Under the pieces are notes generated by a model. That model saw only the letters and a program-made list of their open reading frames with translations. It was not told the origin of the DNA and made no database searches. A DNA stretch of 14,561 bases from an uncultured beta proteobacterium (GTDB taxonomy: Bacteria > Pseudomonadota > Gammaproteobacteria > Burkholderiales > Burkholderiaceae_C): NCBI GenBank assembly GCA_903840825.1, contig CAIMHL010000416.1:1-14561 (forward strand), read 5' to 3'. This document shows, one piece after another, positions 6,388-13,694 of this stretch. Position 1 is the first letter of the stretch, and each line of letters starts with the position of its first letter. A program made the translations under genes and the position numbers.

Positions 6388-7671
6388 ATGGTTCCCCACC
6401 TCGTCACCGCCCTTACCGGCCCCATCAATGAACTAGAGCAGCGCGTGCTGGACTCCATGCCTGCCATCGAGCGCTGGTTTCGCCTGGAGTGGATGGAGCA
6501 CACGCCCCCGTTTTACAGCTCGGTGGACGTGCGCAATGCGGGTTTCAAGCTGGCACCGGTTGACACCAACCTGTTTCCTGGCGGCTGGAACAACCTAACC
6601 CCGCCCATGCTGCCCCTGGCCGTGCAGGCGGCCATGGCTGCGATTGAGAAAATCTGCCCAGAAGCGCGCAACCTGTTGCTGATTCCGGAAAACAAGGCTA
6701 GCAGCACGTTTTACCTGTCCAATATGGCGCAGTTGCAGCGCATCTTCCACATGGCGGGCCTAAATGTCCGCATCGGCTCGATTGACCCGGCCATTAAAAA
6801 AAGCACCACCATTGAGCTGCCCAACGGTGAAAGTATCACCTTGGAGCCGGTCATTCGCGGCAAACGCCGCATTGGCATCAAAGACTTTGACCCCTGCACT
6901 ATTTTGCTCAACAACGACCTGAGTGCTGGCGTGCCCGGCATTCTGGAAGAACTGCACGAGCAATACCTGCTGCCTCCCCTGCACGCAGGCTGGGCCACGC
7001 GACGCAAGAGCAAGCATTTCAAATGTTACGAAGAGGTGGCCAAGCGCTTGGGCAAGTTGCTGGGCGTCGACCCCTGGCTGATCAACCCGATGTTTGAGAA
7101 GTGCGGTGAAGTCAATTTGAGTGAGGGTGTGGGCATGGACTGCCTGAGCAGCAACGTGGACGCCCTGCTGACCAAAATTCGCCGCAAGTACAAAGAATAC
7201 GGCATCAAGGAAAAACCATTCGTGGTGGTCAAAGCCGACAACGGCTCACACGGCATGGGCATCGTGACGGTGCGCGACGTCAAAGACCTGGCGGCACTGG
7301 CTGAAAGAGCCCAATCCCAAAGCACCAGTGCGCCCGCTTGCGATATTTTGGTGCAAGAAGGCGTGCTCACCAAAGAGCGCATGAACGACGCCGTCGCAGA
7401 GCCGGTGGTCTACATGATGGACCGCTACGTGGTGGGCGGTTTTTACCGCATTCACGCCGACCGGGGCATTGATGAAAACCTCAATGCACCAGGTTCCAGC
7501 TACGTGCCGCTCGCTTTCGAGCAAAGCACACATTTGCCCCAGCCCGGCGTCAAACCTGGCGCGAGCGTTCCCAACCGGTTTTATATGTATGGCGTCGTCG
7601 GACGCCTGGCCATGTTGGCGGCAAGCTACGAACTGGAAGCGACGGACCCGGACGCTGAGGTTTATGACTAA
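6388..7671 (+). CDS. gshA: Glutamate-cysteine ligase, proteobacterial GshA type
   Basis: This enzyme joins glutamate and cysteine using ATP to give gamma-glutamylcysteine, the first and limiting step of glutathione synthesis. The 427-residue product is the GshA family found in beta- and some other proteobacteria, distinct in sequence from E. coli GshA. It has the conserved NLFPGGWNNLTPPML block (61-75), IPENKASSTFYLSN (99-112) and a glycine-rich ATP-grasp-like segment VVVKADNGSHGMGIVTV (279-295). Late conserved residues include YMMDRYVVGGFYRIH (342-356). AAAGGA (6378-6383) precedes the ATG by four bases. It lies two genes upstream of gshB, with kup between, and the terminator-like hairpin at 7695-7729 suggests at least part of its transcription stops before kup. 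Confidence 0.93.
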   Translation: MVPHLVTALTGPINELEQRVLDSMPAIERWFRLEWMEHTPPFYSSVDVRNAGFKLAPVDTNLFPGGWNNLTPPMLPLAVQAAMAAIEKICPEARNLLLIPENKASSTFYLSNMAQLQRIFHMAGLNVRIGSIDPAIKKSTTIELPNGESITLEPVIRGKRRIGIKDFDPCTILLNNDLSAGVPGILEELHEQYLLPPLHAGWATRRKSKHFKCYEEVAKRLGKLLGVDPWLINPMFEKCGEVNLSEGVGMDCLSSNVDALLTKIRRKYKEYGIKEKPFVVVKADNGSHGMGIVTVRDVKDLAALAERAQSQSTSAPACDILVQEGVLTKERMNDAVAEPVVYMMDRYVVGGFYRIHADRGIDENLNAPGSSYVPLAFEQSTHLPQPGVKPGASVPNRFYMYGVVGRLAMLAASYELEATDPDAEVYD

Positions 7672-7694
7672 AAGGTAAGTAGTTTCCACATCAG

Positions 7695-7729
7695 TGCAGC
7701 AGCAAACTGCTGCGCTGCAGCATTTTTTT
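7695..7729 (+). terminator. Intrinsic terminator candidate after gshA
   Basis: GCAGCAG (7696-7702) pairs perfectly with CTGCTGC (7707-7713) around a CAAA loop; an alternative longer stem pairs TGCAGC (7695-7700) with GCTGCA (7714-7719). Seven T residues follow at 7723-7729. Ending 58 bases past the gshA stop, it fits termination or attenuation between gshA and kup. The T run is close to the alternative stem but nine bases from the inner one. Confidence 0.5.
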
Positions 7730-7840
7730 GCGTATTTTTTCCTGCGGCCTTCATTTGGCCGATTTAAAGACACAGTAAAGGTGCAAAATGGCGTTCCCAA
7801 TCGGAACGGAACTTCGGCAACACCTCGCCGGGGCGAATTT

Positions 7841-9709
7841 GTGTCAGCATCCAAATCTTCTCTCACAGCGCTTACGCTGGGCGCCATTGGCGTGGTTTAT
7901 GGCGACATTGGCACCAGTGTGCTCTACGCGGTCAAGGAAGTCTTTGGCTCCGGTCATGTGCCCTTCACGCCAGACAATGTGTACGGCATTTTGTCGATCT
8001 TTTTCTGGACCCTGACGGTCATCGTCTCCCTCAAATACGTGGTGCTGGTGCTGCGTGCAGACAACAATGGCGAGGGCGGTCTGGTGGCCATGCTGGCACT
8101 GGCCTCGCAATCAGTCAAAGACAAACCCAAGCTGCGCCGGGTGCTGCTGGTGGTGGGTATTTTCGGCACCTGCCTGTTTTACGGCGATGGGGTCATTACC
8201 CCCGCCATCTCGGTGCTGTCCGCAGTCGAAGGTCTGGAGGTGATCTCCCCGGCCTTCAAAAAGTATGTCATCCCGCTCACGTTGATCATCCTGTTTGGGC
8301 TGTTTGCAGTTCAAAAACGGGGCACCAGCGGCATTGGCAAATTTTTTGGTCCCATCACGGTCATCTGGTTTATTTGCATTGCGGTGCTGGGCATCAGCCA
8401 AATCGCCACCAACCCCGCTATTTTGTTGGCCATCAGCCCGCACTACGCACTGGGCTTTATGTGGAATAACCCAGGCACCACGTTCATTATTCTGGGCGCA
8501 GTGGTGCTTTGCGTGACGGGTGGCGAGGCGCTCTATGCAGACATGGGGCACTTTGGCAAAAAGCCGATTCGGGTGGCTTGGTTCACCGTGGTCATGCCCT
8601 GCCTCACGCTCAATTACTTTGGCCAGGGGGCCTTGATATTGAGCAACCCAGCAGCCGTCAAGAACCCATTTTTCATGATGGCCCCGGATTGGGCACTGAT
8701 CCCACTGGTGGGTTTGGCCACAATGGCCACTGTTATCGCCTCGCAAGCCCTGATCTCAGGGGCTTTCTCAGTCACCAAGCAAGTGATCCAGTTGGGCTAT
8801 CTGCCGCGACTTCAGGTGCTGCACACCAGCGTCAAGGAAACCGGGCAAATTTACCTGCCCTTCGTCAACTGGAGCCTGTTTGCGGCTATTGTGTTGGCGG
8901 TAGTGATGTTCAAGTCTTCGAGCAATCTGGCGGCAGCCTACGGCATTGCCGTGTGTACCGACATGCTGATCACTACTATTCTGACTTTTTACGTGCTTCG
9001 CTACAACTGGAAATACCCGCTGGTGCTGTGCCTGGGCGCTACCAGCTTTTTCTTTGTCGTGGACTTTGCATTTTGGGCCTCCAACCTGATGAAATTGTTT
9101 GATGGCGGCTGGTTCCCACTGCTGATTGGTGGCGCTGTTTTCACGCTCATGATCACCTGGAGCGACGGGCGGCGACTGCTCAACGCTAAACTCCGCGACG
9201 ACGCCATTGACCTGCCCAGTTTTCTGGAGGCGGTCTTTGTCAGCCCCCCAGTTCGCGTAGAAGGCACCGCCGTTTTCCTGACCGCCGAGCCCGGCACTGT
9301 GCCCAATGCCCTGCTGCACAACCTCAAACACAACAAGGTGCTGCATGCCAACAACCTGTTTGTGACGGTGTGCAACCATGAAGTCCCCTGGATTGGAATG
9401 GACAAGCGCATTGAAGTGGAGTCTATGGGGCACGATTGCTGGCAGGTGGTGATTCATTACGGTTTTAAGAACGACCCCGACGTTCCCAAAGCCCTGCAAA
9501 CCATCAAGGGCCGCGGCTGTGAACTTGACGACATGACCACCAGCTATTTCCTGTCGCGTGACACCATCGTGCCCACGATTGGCAGCGGCATGGCCCAATG
9601 GCGCGAGAAACTGTTTGCGCAAATGCATCGCAATGCCAGCGCCACCGCAGACTTCTTGAAACTCCCCAACAACGCGGTAGTGGAGTTGGGTTCCAAAATC
9701 GAAATCTGA
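7841..9709 (+). CDS. kup: Low-affinity potassium transport system protein Kup
   Basis: Kup is a KUP/HAK/KT-family inner-membrane K+ importer that works with protons. The signature GVVYGDIGTSVLY lies at residues 17-29, followed by about twelve hydrophobic segments up to roughly residue 435 and a hydrophilic C-terminal domain (about 440-622). The frame is open from upstream, and I place the start at a GTG at 7841 (then SASKSSL). This gives exactly 622 residues, the length of E. coli Kup, and begins just before the conserved SLTALTLGAIG. A weak GGGG (7830-7833) lies seven bases upstream. In-frame GTGs at 7694 (inside the hairpin) and 7781 are alternatives, but their added residues have no family character. 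An out-of-frame ATG with a better Shine-Dalgarno lies at 7788. It is followed after only seven bases by gshB, so the two are very probably co-transcribed. Confidence 0.93.
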   Translation: MSASKSSLTALTLGAIGVVYGDIGTSVLYAVKEVFGSGHVPFTPDNVYGILSIFFWTLTVIVSLKYVVLVLRADNNGEGGLVAMLALASQSVKDKPKLRRVLLVVGIFGTCLFYGDGVITPAISVLSAVEGLEVISPAFKKYVIPLTLIILFGLFAVQKRGTSGIGKFFGPITVIWFICIAVLGISQIATNPAILLAISPHYALGFMWNNPGTTFIILGAVVLCVTGGEALYADMGHFGKKPIRVAWFTVVMPCLTLNYFGQGALILSNPAAVKNPFFMMAPDWALIPLVGLATMATVIASQALISGAFSVTKQVIQLGYLPRLQVLHTSVKETGQIYLPFVNWSLFAAIVLAVVMFKSSSNLAAAYGIAVCTDMLITTILTFYVLRYNWKYPLVLCLGATSFFFVVDFAFWASNLMKLFDGGWFPLLIGGAVFTLMITWSDGRRLLNAKLRDDAIDLPSFLEAVFVSPPVRVEGTAVFLTAEPGTVPNALLHNLKHNKVLHANNLFVTVCNHEVPWIGMDKRIEVESMGHDCWQVVIHYGFKNDPDVPKALQTIKGRGCELDDMTTSYFLSRDTIVPTIGSGMAQWREKLFAQMHRNASATADFLKLPNNAVVELGSKIEI

Positions 9710-9716
9710 TCTGCAC

Positions 9717-10676
9717 ATGCATATTCTTTTTATTGCTGACCCCCTGTCCACCTTCAAGATCTACAAAGACACCACCTTTGCCATGATGCGTGAAGCACAA
9801 AAGCGGGGCCACACCCTGTCAGTCTGCGAGCCCAAAGACATCATGTGGCAGCGTGGCGGTGTGGTGACCGCTTTTGTGCGCGACATCACCCTGACTGGCC
9901 ATGCCGAGGCCTGGTTTACCGCTGAGCAACAAGCCCCCAACGAGCGCCCGCAAGCAGTAAAAGACTTTGATGCGGTCATCATGCGCAAAGACCCGCCGTT
10001 TGATTCAGAATTTTTCTACGCCACGCACCTGCTGGAGCAAGCCGAGCGTGAAGGTGCCCGAGTTTTTAACAAACCCCGTGCGTTGCGCGACCACCCTGAA
10101 AAGCTGGCGATTATGGAATTTCCCGAGTTCATCGGCCCCACGCTGGTCACCCGCGATGCCGACGACATTCGCCGCTTTCACGCCGAGCACAAAGACATCA
10201 TCCTCAAACCGCTCGATGGCATGGGGGGCGCGGGCATATTCAGGGTCAAAGAAGATGGCCTGAATTTGGGCAGCATCATCGAAACGCTCAACCAGGAAGG
10301 TGCTGTGAGCGTGATGGTGCAAAAATTTCTGCCCGCCATCAGCGAGGGCGACAAGCGCGTGCTGGTCATCGGAGGCAAGCCCGTGCCTTTCTGCCTGGCC
10401 CGCATTCCACAAGGCGGCGAGGTGCGTGGCAACCTGGCGGCCGGCGGCAAAGGGGTGGCGCAGCCCTTGAGCGAACGCGACCGGTTTATTGCCGAGTCAC
10501 TGGGGCCCATTCTTAATAGCCGAGGCCTGCTTTTAGTGGGCCTTGATGTGATTGGTGACAGCCTGACCGAGATCAATGTGACCAGTCCTACTTGCTTTCA
10601 AGAGATTTTCGAGCAAACCGGCTTTGATGTGGCCGCCATGTTTATCGACGCCATCGAAGAGGCGCTGAAAGGCTGA
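9717..10676 (+). CDS. gshB: Glutathione synthetase
   Basis: GshB adds glycine to gamma-glutamylcysteine using ATP to complete glutathione. The 319-residue product matches E. coli GshB (316) in length and layout: an N-terminal domain starting MHILFIADPLSTFKIYKDTT, the ATP-grasp lysine and glycine-rich loop ILKPLDGMGGAGIFRV (162-177), and the diagnostic LVGLDVIGDSLTEINVTSP (273-291) that supplies metal- and substrate-binding residues. The start follows the kup stop by seven bases with no obvious Shine-Dalgarno, so translation may depend on coupling to kup. The next gene is convergent, 13 bases away. Confidence 0.96.
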   Translation: MHILFIADPLSTFKIYKDTTFAMMREAQKRGHTLSVCEPKDIMWQRGGVVTAFVRDITLTGHAEAWFTAEQQAPNERPQAVKDFDAVIMRKDPPFDSEFFYATHLLEQAEREGARVFNKPRALRDHPEKLAIMEFPEFIGPTLVTRDADDIRRFHAEHKDIILKPLDGMGGAGIFRVKEDGLNLGSIIETLNQEGAVSVMVQKFLPAISEGDKRVLVIGGKPVPFCLARIPQGGEVRGNLAAGGKGVAQPLSERDRFIAESLGPILNSRGLLLVGLDVIGDSLTEINVTSPTCFQEIFEQTGFDVAAMFIDAIEEALKG

Positions 10677-10691
10677 AGCGCGCAGGCCTTT
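10668..10691. terminator. Possible bidirectional terminator between gshB and the amidotransferase gene
   Basis: AAAGGC (10668-10673) is complementary to GCCTTT (10686-10691) around a 12-base loop and spans the 13-base gap between two convergent stop codons. Each arm ends in only three A/T bases, so it is weak by sequence, but its placement is right for ending both transcripts. Confidence 0.3.
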
Positions 10692-11505
10692 ACGCGGCTA
10701 CCCGGGGGCGCAGACACACCGATGTCGTGCCGTCCACAAAGACCTGAAGCTCTCCCGGCGCCATCGCCACCCACTCTTCATTGGTGGTGAGAGGCTCGGT
10801 CACCACAATGGCCAACCGGTCCTCAGGGCTGTTGAAGCTGGCGAGGTCCACACTCACATCGTCATCTTTCAGGTGAACCTCTGTAAAGGGGTGCTGGCGC
10901 AACACATAGTGCAGCTTGGTACTGGCATGGGCCCACAAGGCCTGCCCGTTGCTGAGCAAGAAATTGAAGGTACCGTGCTTGGCGATTTGCGGCACCAACT
11001 CAGCAAGGGTCAAAGACAGCTCCTCCACGGTAGGAACGCCTGCGTGAGATTTGGCCAGCTCTTGAAGGAGCCAACAAAAAGCCAGCTCACTGTCTGTGGT
11101 GCCAACTGGCCTGAAACTGCCGTGCAGTTGCGGTGTGTAGTCTTTGAGGTCGCCATTGTGCGCAAAAACCCAATAACGCCCCCACAATTCGCGCACAAAA
11201 GGGTGGCAATTTTCCAGCGAAACGGCACCCACCGTGGCCTTGCGAACGTGGGCCACCACGTTGTGACTTTTGATGGGGTAGGAGCGCAGCATCTGGGCAA
11301 TGGGCGAAGTGGAAGCACCTTCTTTGTCAACAAAGTAGCGCACCCCCTTGCCCGGTATCTTGGGCGTGGCGGCTTCACTCTCAAAGAAGGCAATGCCCCA
11401 GCCATCGGCGTGGTGGTCAGTGCAGCCACCGCGTTGTGAAAACCCCGTAAAACTCAGCGTAAGGCTGGCGGGGAGATGACTGTTCATACCGAGTAATTGA
11501 CACAT
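10690..11505 (-). CDS. Class II glutamine amidotransferase, YafJ type
   Basis: The 271-residue product begins MCQLLGMN, so after Met removal Cys2 becomes the N-terminal nucleophile of an Ntn-type glutaminase. Supporting motifs are HADGWGIAF (32-40), AHVRKATVG (85-93, Arg88 for substrate carboxylate binding), FAHNGDL (114-120) and GTTDSE (135-140), all typical of the GATase type 2 domain. A TEPLTTNEEW block (236-245) lies near the C-terminus. No synthetase domain is attached, as in E. coli YafJ, so the acceptor of the released ammonia and the physiological role are unknown. The gene converges on gshB. No strong Shine-Dalgarno precedes the ATG. Confidence 0.9.
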   Translation of the reverse strand: MCQLLGMNSHLPASLTLSFTGFSQRGGCTDHHADGWGIAFFESEAATPKIPGKGVRYFVDKEGASTSPIAQMLRSYPIKSHNVVAHVRKATVGAVSLENCHPFVRELWGRYWVFAHNGDLKDYTPQLHGSFRPVGTTDSELAFCWLLQELAKSHAGVPTVEELSLTLAELVPQIAKHGTFNFLLSNGQALWAHASTKLHYVLRQHPFTEVHLKDDDVSVDLASFNSPEDRLAIVVTEPLTTNEEWVAMAPGELQVFVDGTTSVCLRPRVAA

Positions 11506-11588
11506 ATTTGTAGTTTACTTGGTGTATGTGTGCAAACGCGTTGATTATTGGCGGAGCCTCCCGAATTTTTTAACCCGGCCATTGCCGA

Positions 11589-11741
11589 TCATTTTTTATA
11601 CCCCTGACTACTCAACCGAGTTAAGTCCATGGCACCGTTGGCCGAGTTGCAGCTCTTCACGCTTGCTTCTACAGCGCACTTGTTGACGCCACCCAGCGTT
11701 TCGATTACAAAGTAGCGTGACAGACCAACCTTCTCACGCAT
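11589..11741 (-). CDS. Candidate small protein downstream of nagL (50 aa), or gene remnant
   Basis: The ATG at 11741-11739 overlaps the nagL stop region by eight bases and the frame runs to a TGA at 11589. The product has KVGLSRYFVIETLGGVNKC early and ends RLSSQGYKK, with two cysteines eight residues apart. Composition and mostly G/C-ending codons are protein-like, and nothing else occupies this stretch. There is no clear Shine-Dalgarno, so coupling to nagL would be needed. I recognise no family. It could equally be the tail of a deleted gene whose frame continues upstream inside nagL by chance. Confidence 0.3.
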   Translation of the reverse strand: MREKVGLSRYFVIETLGGVNKCAVEASVKSCNSANGAMDLTRLSSQGYKK

Positions 11742-12369
11742 CTGGCTGCACGCCGGGTGCGGCGCGTTTGAAAGCGTCCAGCTCGGTGCAAGCCGCGTCA
11801 ATGGCCAGGATGTTCGGAAAAGGCGTCAAGTCCACCTTGAAGCGGCGGGCGCTCTCCACTTGGGGAATCAGGTAGGCGTCAGCCAGCGTGGGCGTGTGAC
11901 CAAAGCAGAAGTTGCCGCGCGCCTTGTCGGCTTCCAGCAGCGCCTCCAAAGCGGTGAAGCCGTCCACGATCCAGGTGTTGCACCAGGCCAGCACGGCGGC
12001 TTCGTCGCACCCGAGGGTCTTGCGCAGATATTCCAGAATACGGCGGTTGTTGATGGGGTGAATGTCGCAGCCTACGATGGCCGCCAAGGCCCGCACGCGC
12101 GCCCGGTCGTCTGGTTGGGCGGGCAAGAGTGCGGGGCTGGGGTAGCGCTCCTCCAGCCATTCGATGATGGCGGGGGACTGGATCAGCACCAAGTCGCCCT
12201 CAGCCAGCGCAGGTACCAGGCCCTGCGGATTGAGCGCCTTGAAGGCCGCGCCCAGGTGTTCTTCGGTGCGCAAGTCCACAGCGACGTAGTCGACTTCGAG
12301 GCCCTTGAGATTCATCGCAATGCGTAAGCGGTGCGAGGTACCGCTGCGGAAAAAGTTGTAAAGCTTCAT
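11734..12369 (-). CDS. nagL: Glutathione-dependent maleylpyruvate isomerase (zeta-class GST)
   Basis: The enzyme isomerises maleylpyruvate to fumarylpyruvate in the gentisate pathway, using glutathione as cofactor. The 211-residue product closely resembles NagL of Ralstonia sp. U2 as I recall it: MKLYNFFRSGTSHRLRIAM at the start, CDIHPINNRRILEYLRKT (101-118) and QVESARRFKVDLTPFP (170-185). Residues matching the NagL active site are present: Arg8, Thr11 in the SGTSHR loop (replacing the SSC of eukaryotic zeta GSTs), His104, Arg109 and Arg176. Maleylacetoacetate isomerase is the close alternative, but the adjacent gentisate dioxygenase favours maleylpyruvate. It follows gtdA on the same strand with a 182-base gap holding a terminator candidate. 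No good Shine-Dalgarno precedes the ATG. Confidence 0.9.
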   Translation of the reverse strand: MKLYNFFRSGTSHRLRIAMNLKGLEVDYVAVDLRTEEHLGAAFKALNPQGLVPALAEGDLVLIQSPAIIEWLEERYPSPALLPAQPDDRARVRALAAIVGCDIHPINNRRILEYLRKTLGCDEAAVLAWCNTWIVDGFTALEALLEADKARGNFCFGHTPTLADAYLIPQVESARRFKVDLTPFPNILAIDAACTELDAFKRAAPGVQPDA

Positions 12370-12382
12370 AGAGGGGCTCGGT

Positions 12383-12445
12383 TCAGTAGACGGTCAGGTG
12401 CTTGTTGACGTACCAGCCCTGCGACCCGTCCATCCTATCGTGCAT
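12383..12445 (-). pseudogene. Orphan C-terminal coding remnant upstream of nagL
   Basis: Just before nagL, a - strand frame reads MHDR then MDGSQGWYVNKHLTVY to a TGA at 12385-12383. The last sixteen sense codons all end in G or C, the pattern of true coding sequence here, and the stop is 13 bases from the nagL start, an operon-like spacing. Further upstream the frame runs into the hairpin at 12453-12486 and loses protein character. I read it as the tail of a deleted gene, though a 20-codon peptide is possible. I do not recognise the family. Confidence 0.35.
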
Positions 12446-12452
12446 CAGCAGC

Positions 12453-12486
12453 AAAAGGGGGCGTTGGGGTGTCCTTTTTAGCCCCC
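12453..12486 (-). terminator. Intrinsic terminator candidate downstream of gtdA
   Basis: On the - strand GGGGGC (12486-12481) pairs with GCCCCC (12462-12457) around an 18-base loop, followed by TTTT (12456-12453). It lies about 65 bases after the gtdA stop and before nagL, so it would uncouple the two genes at least partly. The large loop and short T run lower confidence. Confidence 0.4.
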
Positions 12487-12551
12487 CTAAACGCGACGTG
12501 TGTCTTGAAAGCGTGGGCGAAGGCTATGCACGAACTGCTCGGTCGACTAAC

Positions 12552-13586
12552 CTACAGGCAAACTTCGTAAACACCCAATTTCTTTTGCAACGGGGCGTCG
12601 TCGGCCACAAACAGGAACGCTGGGCGATCCTTCGAAGCATTGACCAGGGTGAGCGGCGTGTAGCCGGGTATGCAGCAGGTGTCCGCCTCGGCTAGCGTAA
12701 ACGTGTGGTCGGGCACGCTGACCTCAGCGCCGCCTTCAATCTGGTGAAACACCATGGCTGTCGAGCGCGCAGGCATCGCTAAGCGCTCGCCAGGGTGCAG
12801 CATGAGGGCGGAGTAGCCCAAGATGTTTTGGCAATCTGCGCCCGTTTCGGGGTTCACATAGCTGACTTGCACCGCTTCGATTTCAGGCTGGCTGCTGGCC
12901 AGCGCTTGCAAGGCGGCGCGCACGTCGACCCATGGGTAGCGCAGCATCGGGTAGGCCTGCTGGGCGCGGTTAAACATGGGCGTGGGCACCACGCCGCCGC
13001 GCTGGTAGGCCCGGTCACGGCCTTCAGACGTGACCGGTTGGGCCTTGCCTTCGGTCACGTAAAAGGCTTCCATGTAGTAAACCAACGGCAGGTCGAGCAC
13101 ATCGAGCCAGATGACAGGTTGATCGCCGTCGTGGCCGTGTTCGTGCCAGAGGCCGGTGGGGGTCAAAATCAAATCGCCCCGGCTCATCAGGCACTTTTCG
13201 CCCTCGACCGTGGTATGAGCGCCCTCGCCCTCCACAATCATGCGCACTGCGTTGGGTGTGTGGCGGTGGGCGGGCGCCCACTCACCGGGCAGCAGCAGCA
13301 TGCCTAGATAGATGGTGGACGAAGCTTGCATTTTCTCCAGCCCGTGGCCGGGGTTGGCCAGCACCAGCACGCGGCGTTCGGATTTTTCAATGGGGGTCAG
13401 CTCACCGGCCTGAATCAGCAAAGGGCGCAGGTTTTTGTAGGGCCAGCAGGTGGGTTTGGTGCGGGGAATCGGCTTGTCCGGTGGCAGCACAGCGCGCAGG
13501 CTGGGCCACAAAGGCACCAGGTTTTGCGCCGTGAGCGCAGAACGGTAGTCTTCGGGCAGGTCTTCCAGGCGTCCAAGATCTTGCAT
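12552..13586 (-). CDS. gtdA: Gentisate 1,2-dioxygenase
   Basis: This bicupin Fe(II) enzyme opens the ring of gentisate (2,5-dihydroxybenzoate) between the carboxyl- and hydroxyl-bearing carbons to give maleylpyruvate. The N-terminal cupin carries PAHRHTPNAVRMIVEGEG with the His-x-His iron ligands and, further on, LTPTGLWHEHGHDG with the third His. The substrate-side RYPW and VNPETG blocks and a second cupin (MVFHQIEGGAEV) follow. I start at the ATG before QDLGRLEDLPEDYRS (344 residues), where a GAG lies about nine bases upstream. An in-frame ATG at 13619 adds eleven residues (MQFIQNHRDIP), has no Shine-Dalgarno, and cannot be excluded. Its product is the substrate of the nagL enzyme. A LysR gene is divergent, and paired palindromes lie between them. 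1-Hydroxy-2-naphthoate or salicylate dioxygenases are related alternatives. Confidence 0.9.
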   Translation of the reverse strand: MQDLGRLEDLPEDYRSALTAQNLVPLWPSLRAVLPPDKPIPRTKPTCWPYKNLRPLLIQAGELTPIEKSERRVLVLANPGHGLEKMQASSTIYLGMLLLPGEWAPAHRHTPNAVRMIVEGEGAHTTVEGEKCLMSRGDLILTPTGLWHEHGHDGDQPVIWLDVLDLPLVYYMEAFYVTEGKAQPVTSEGRDRAYQRGGVVPTPMFNRAQQAYPMLRYPWVDVRAALQALASSQPEIEAVQVSYVNPETGADCQNILGYSALMLHPGERLAMPARSTAMVFHQIEGGAEVSVPDHTFTLAEADTCCIPGYTPLTLVNASKDRPAFLFVADDAPLQKKLGVYEVCL

Positions 13587-13636
13587 GGGGATGTCTCGGT
13601 GGTTTTGAATGAACTGCATCGTAAAAGGCGGCTTTT

Positions 13637-13652
13637 ATTCTGTAAATAGAAT
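13637..13652. promoter_or_regulatory. Palindromic candidate operator, gtdA side
   Basis: ATTCTGTAAATAGAAT has perfect ATTCT/AGAAT arms and a centre about 32 bases, or three helical turns, from the second palindrome at 13669-13683. It sits in the gtdA promoter zone, overlapping plausible -10 sequence (TATTCT/TTCTAT on the - strand), as expected for the activation site of a LysR regulator. Confidence 0.45.
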
Positions 13653-13668
13653 ATCTTGGATAGGTGGT

Positions 13669-13683
13669 ATTCAAAATTCGAAT
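13669..13683. promoter_or_regulatory. T-N11-A palindrome, candidate LysR binding site
   Basis: ATTCAAAATTCGAAT has ATTC/GAAT arms around seven bases and fits the T-N11-A rule for LysR-type regulators. It ends one base before the Shine-Dalgarno (AGAGGGG) of the LysR gene, so binding would be expected to repress that gene. The - strand TTGAAT within it could also be the gtdA -35. Confidence 0.5.
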
Positions 13684-13694
13684 AGAGGGGGGCC

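Noticed and set aside
7694..7840. Upstream extension of kup to a GTG at 7694
   Set aside because: It would place the start inside the hairpin and T run, and the extra 49 residues do not resemble Kup; the GTG at 7841 gives the family length.
8768..9757. 329-codon - strand frame inside kup
   Set aside because: It is antisense to kup, rich in His/Gln/Asn as shadow frames are here, with no recognisable domain.
11507..11535. TTGCAC and TACAAA with 17-base spacing on the - strand before the amidotransferase gene
   Set aside because: The hexamers and spacing look promoter-like, but the -10 would end two bases from the ATG, placing the transcript start inside the coding region.
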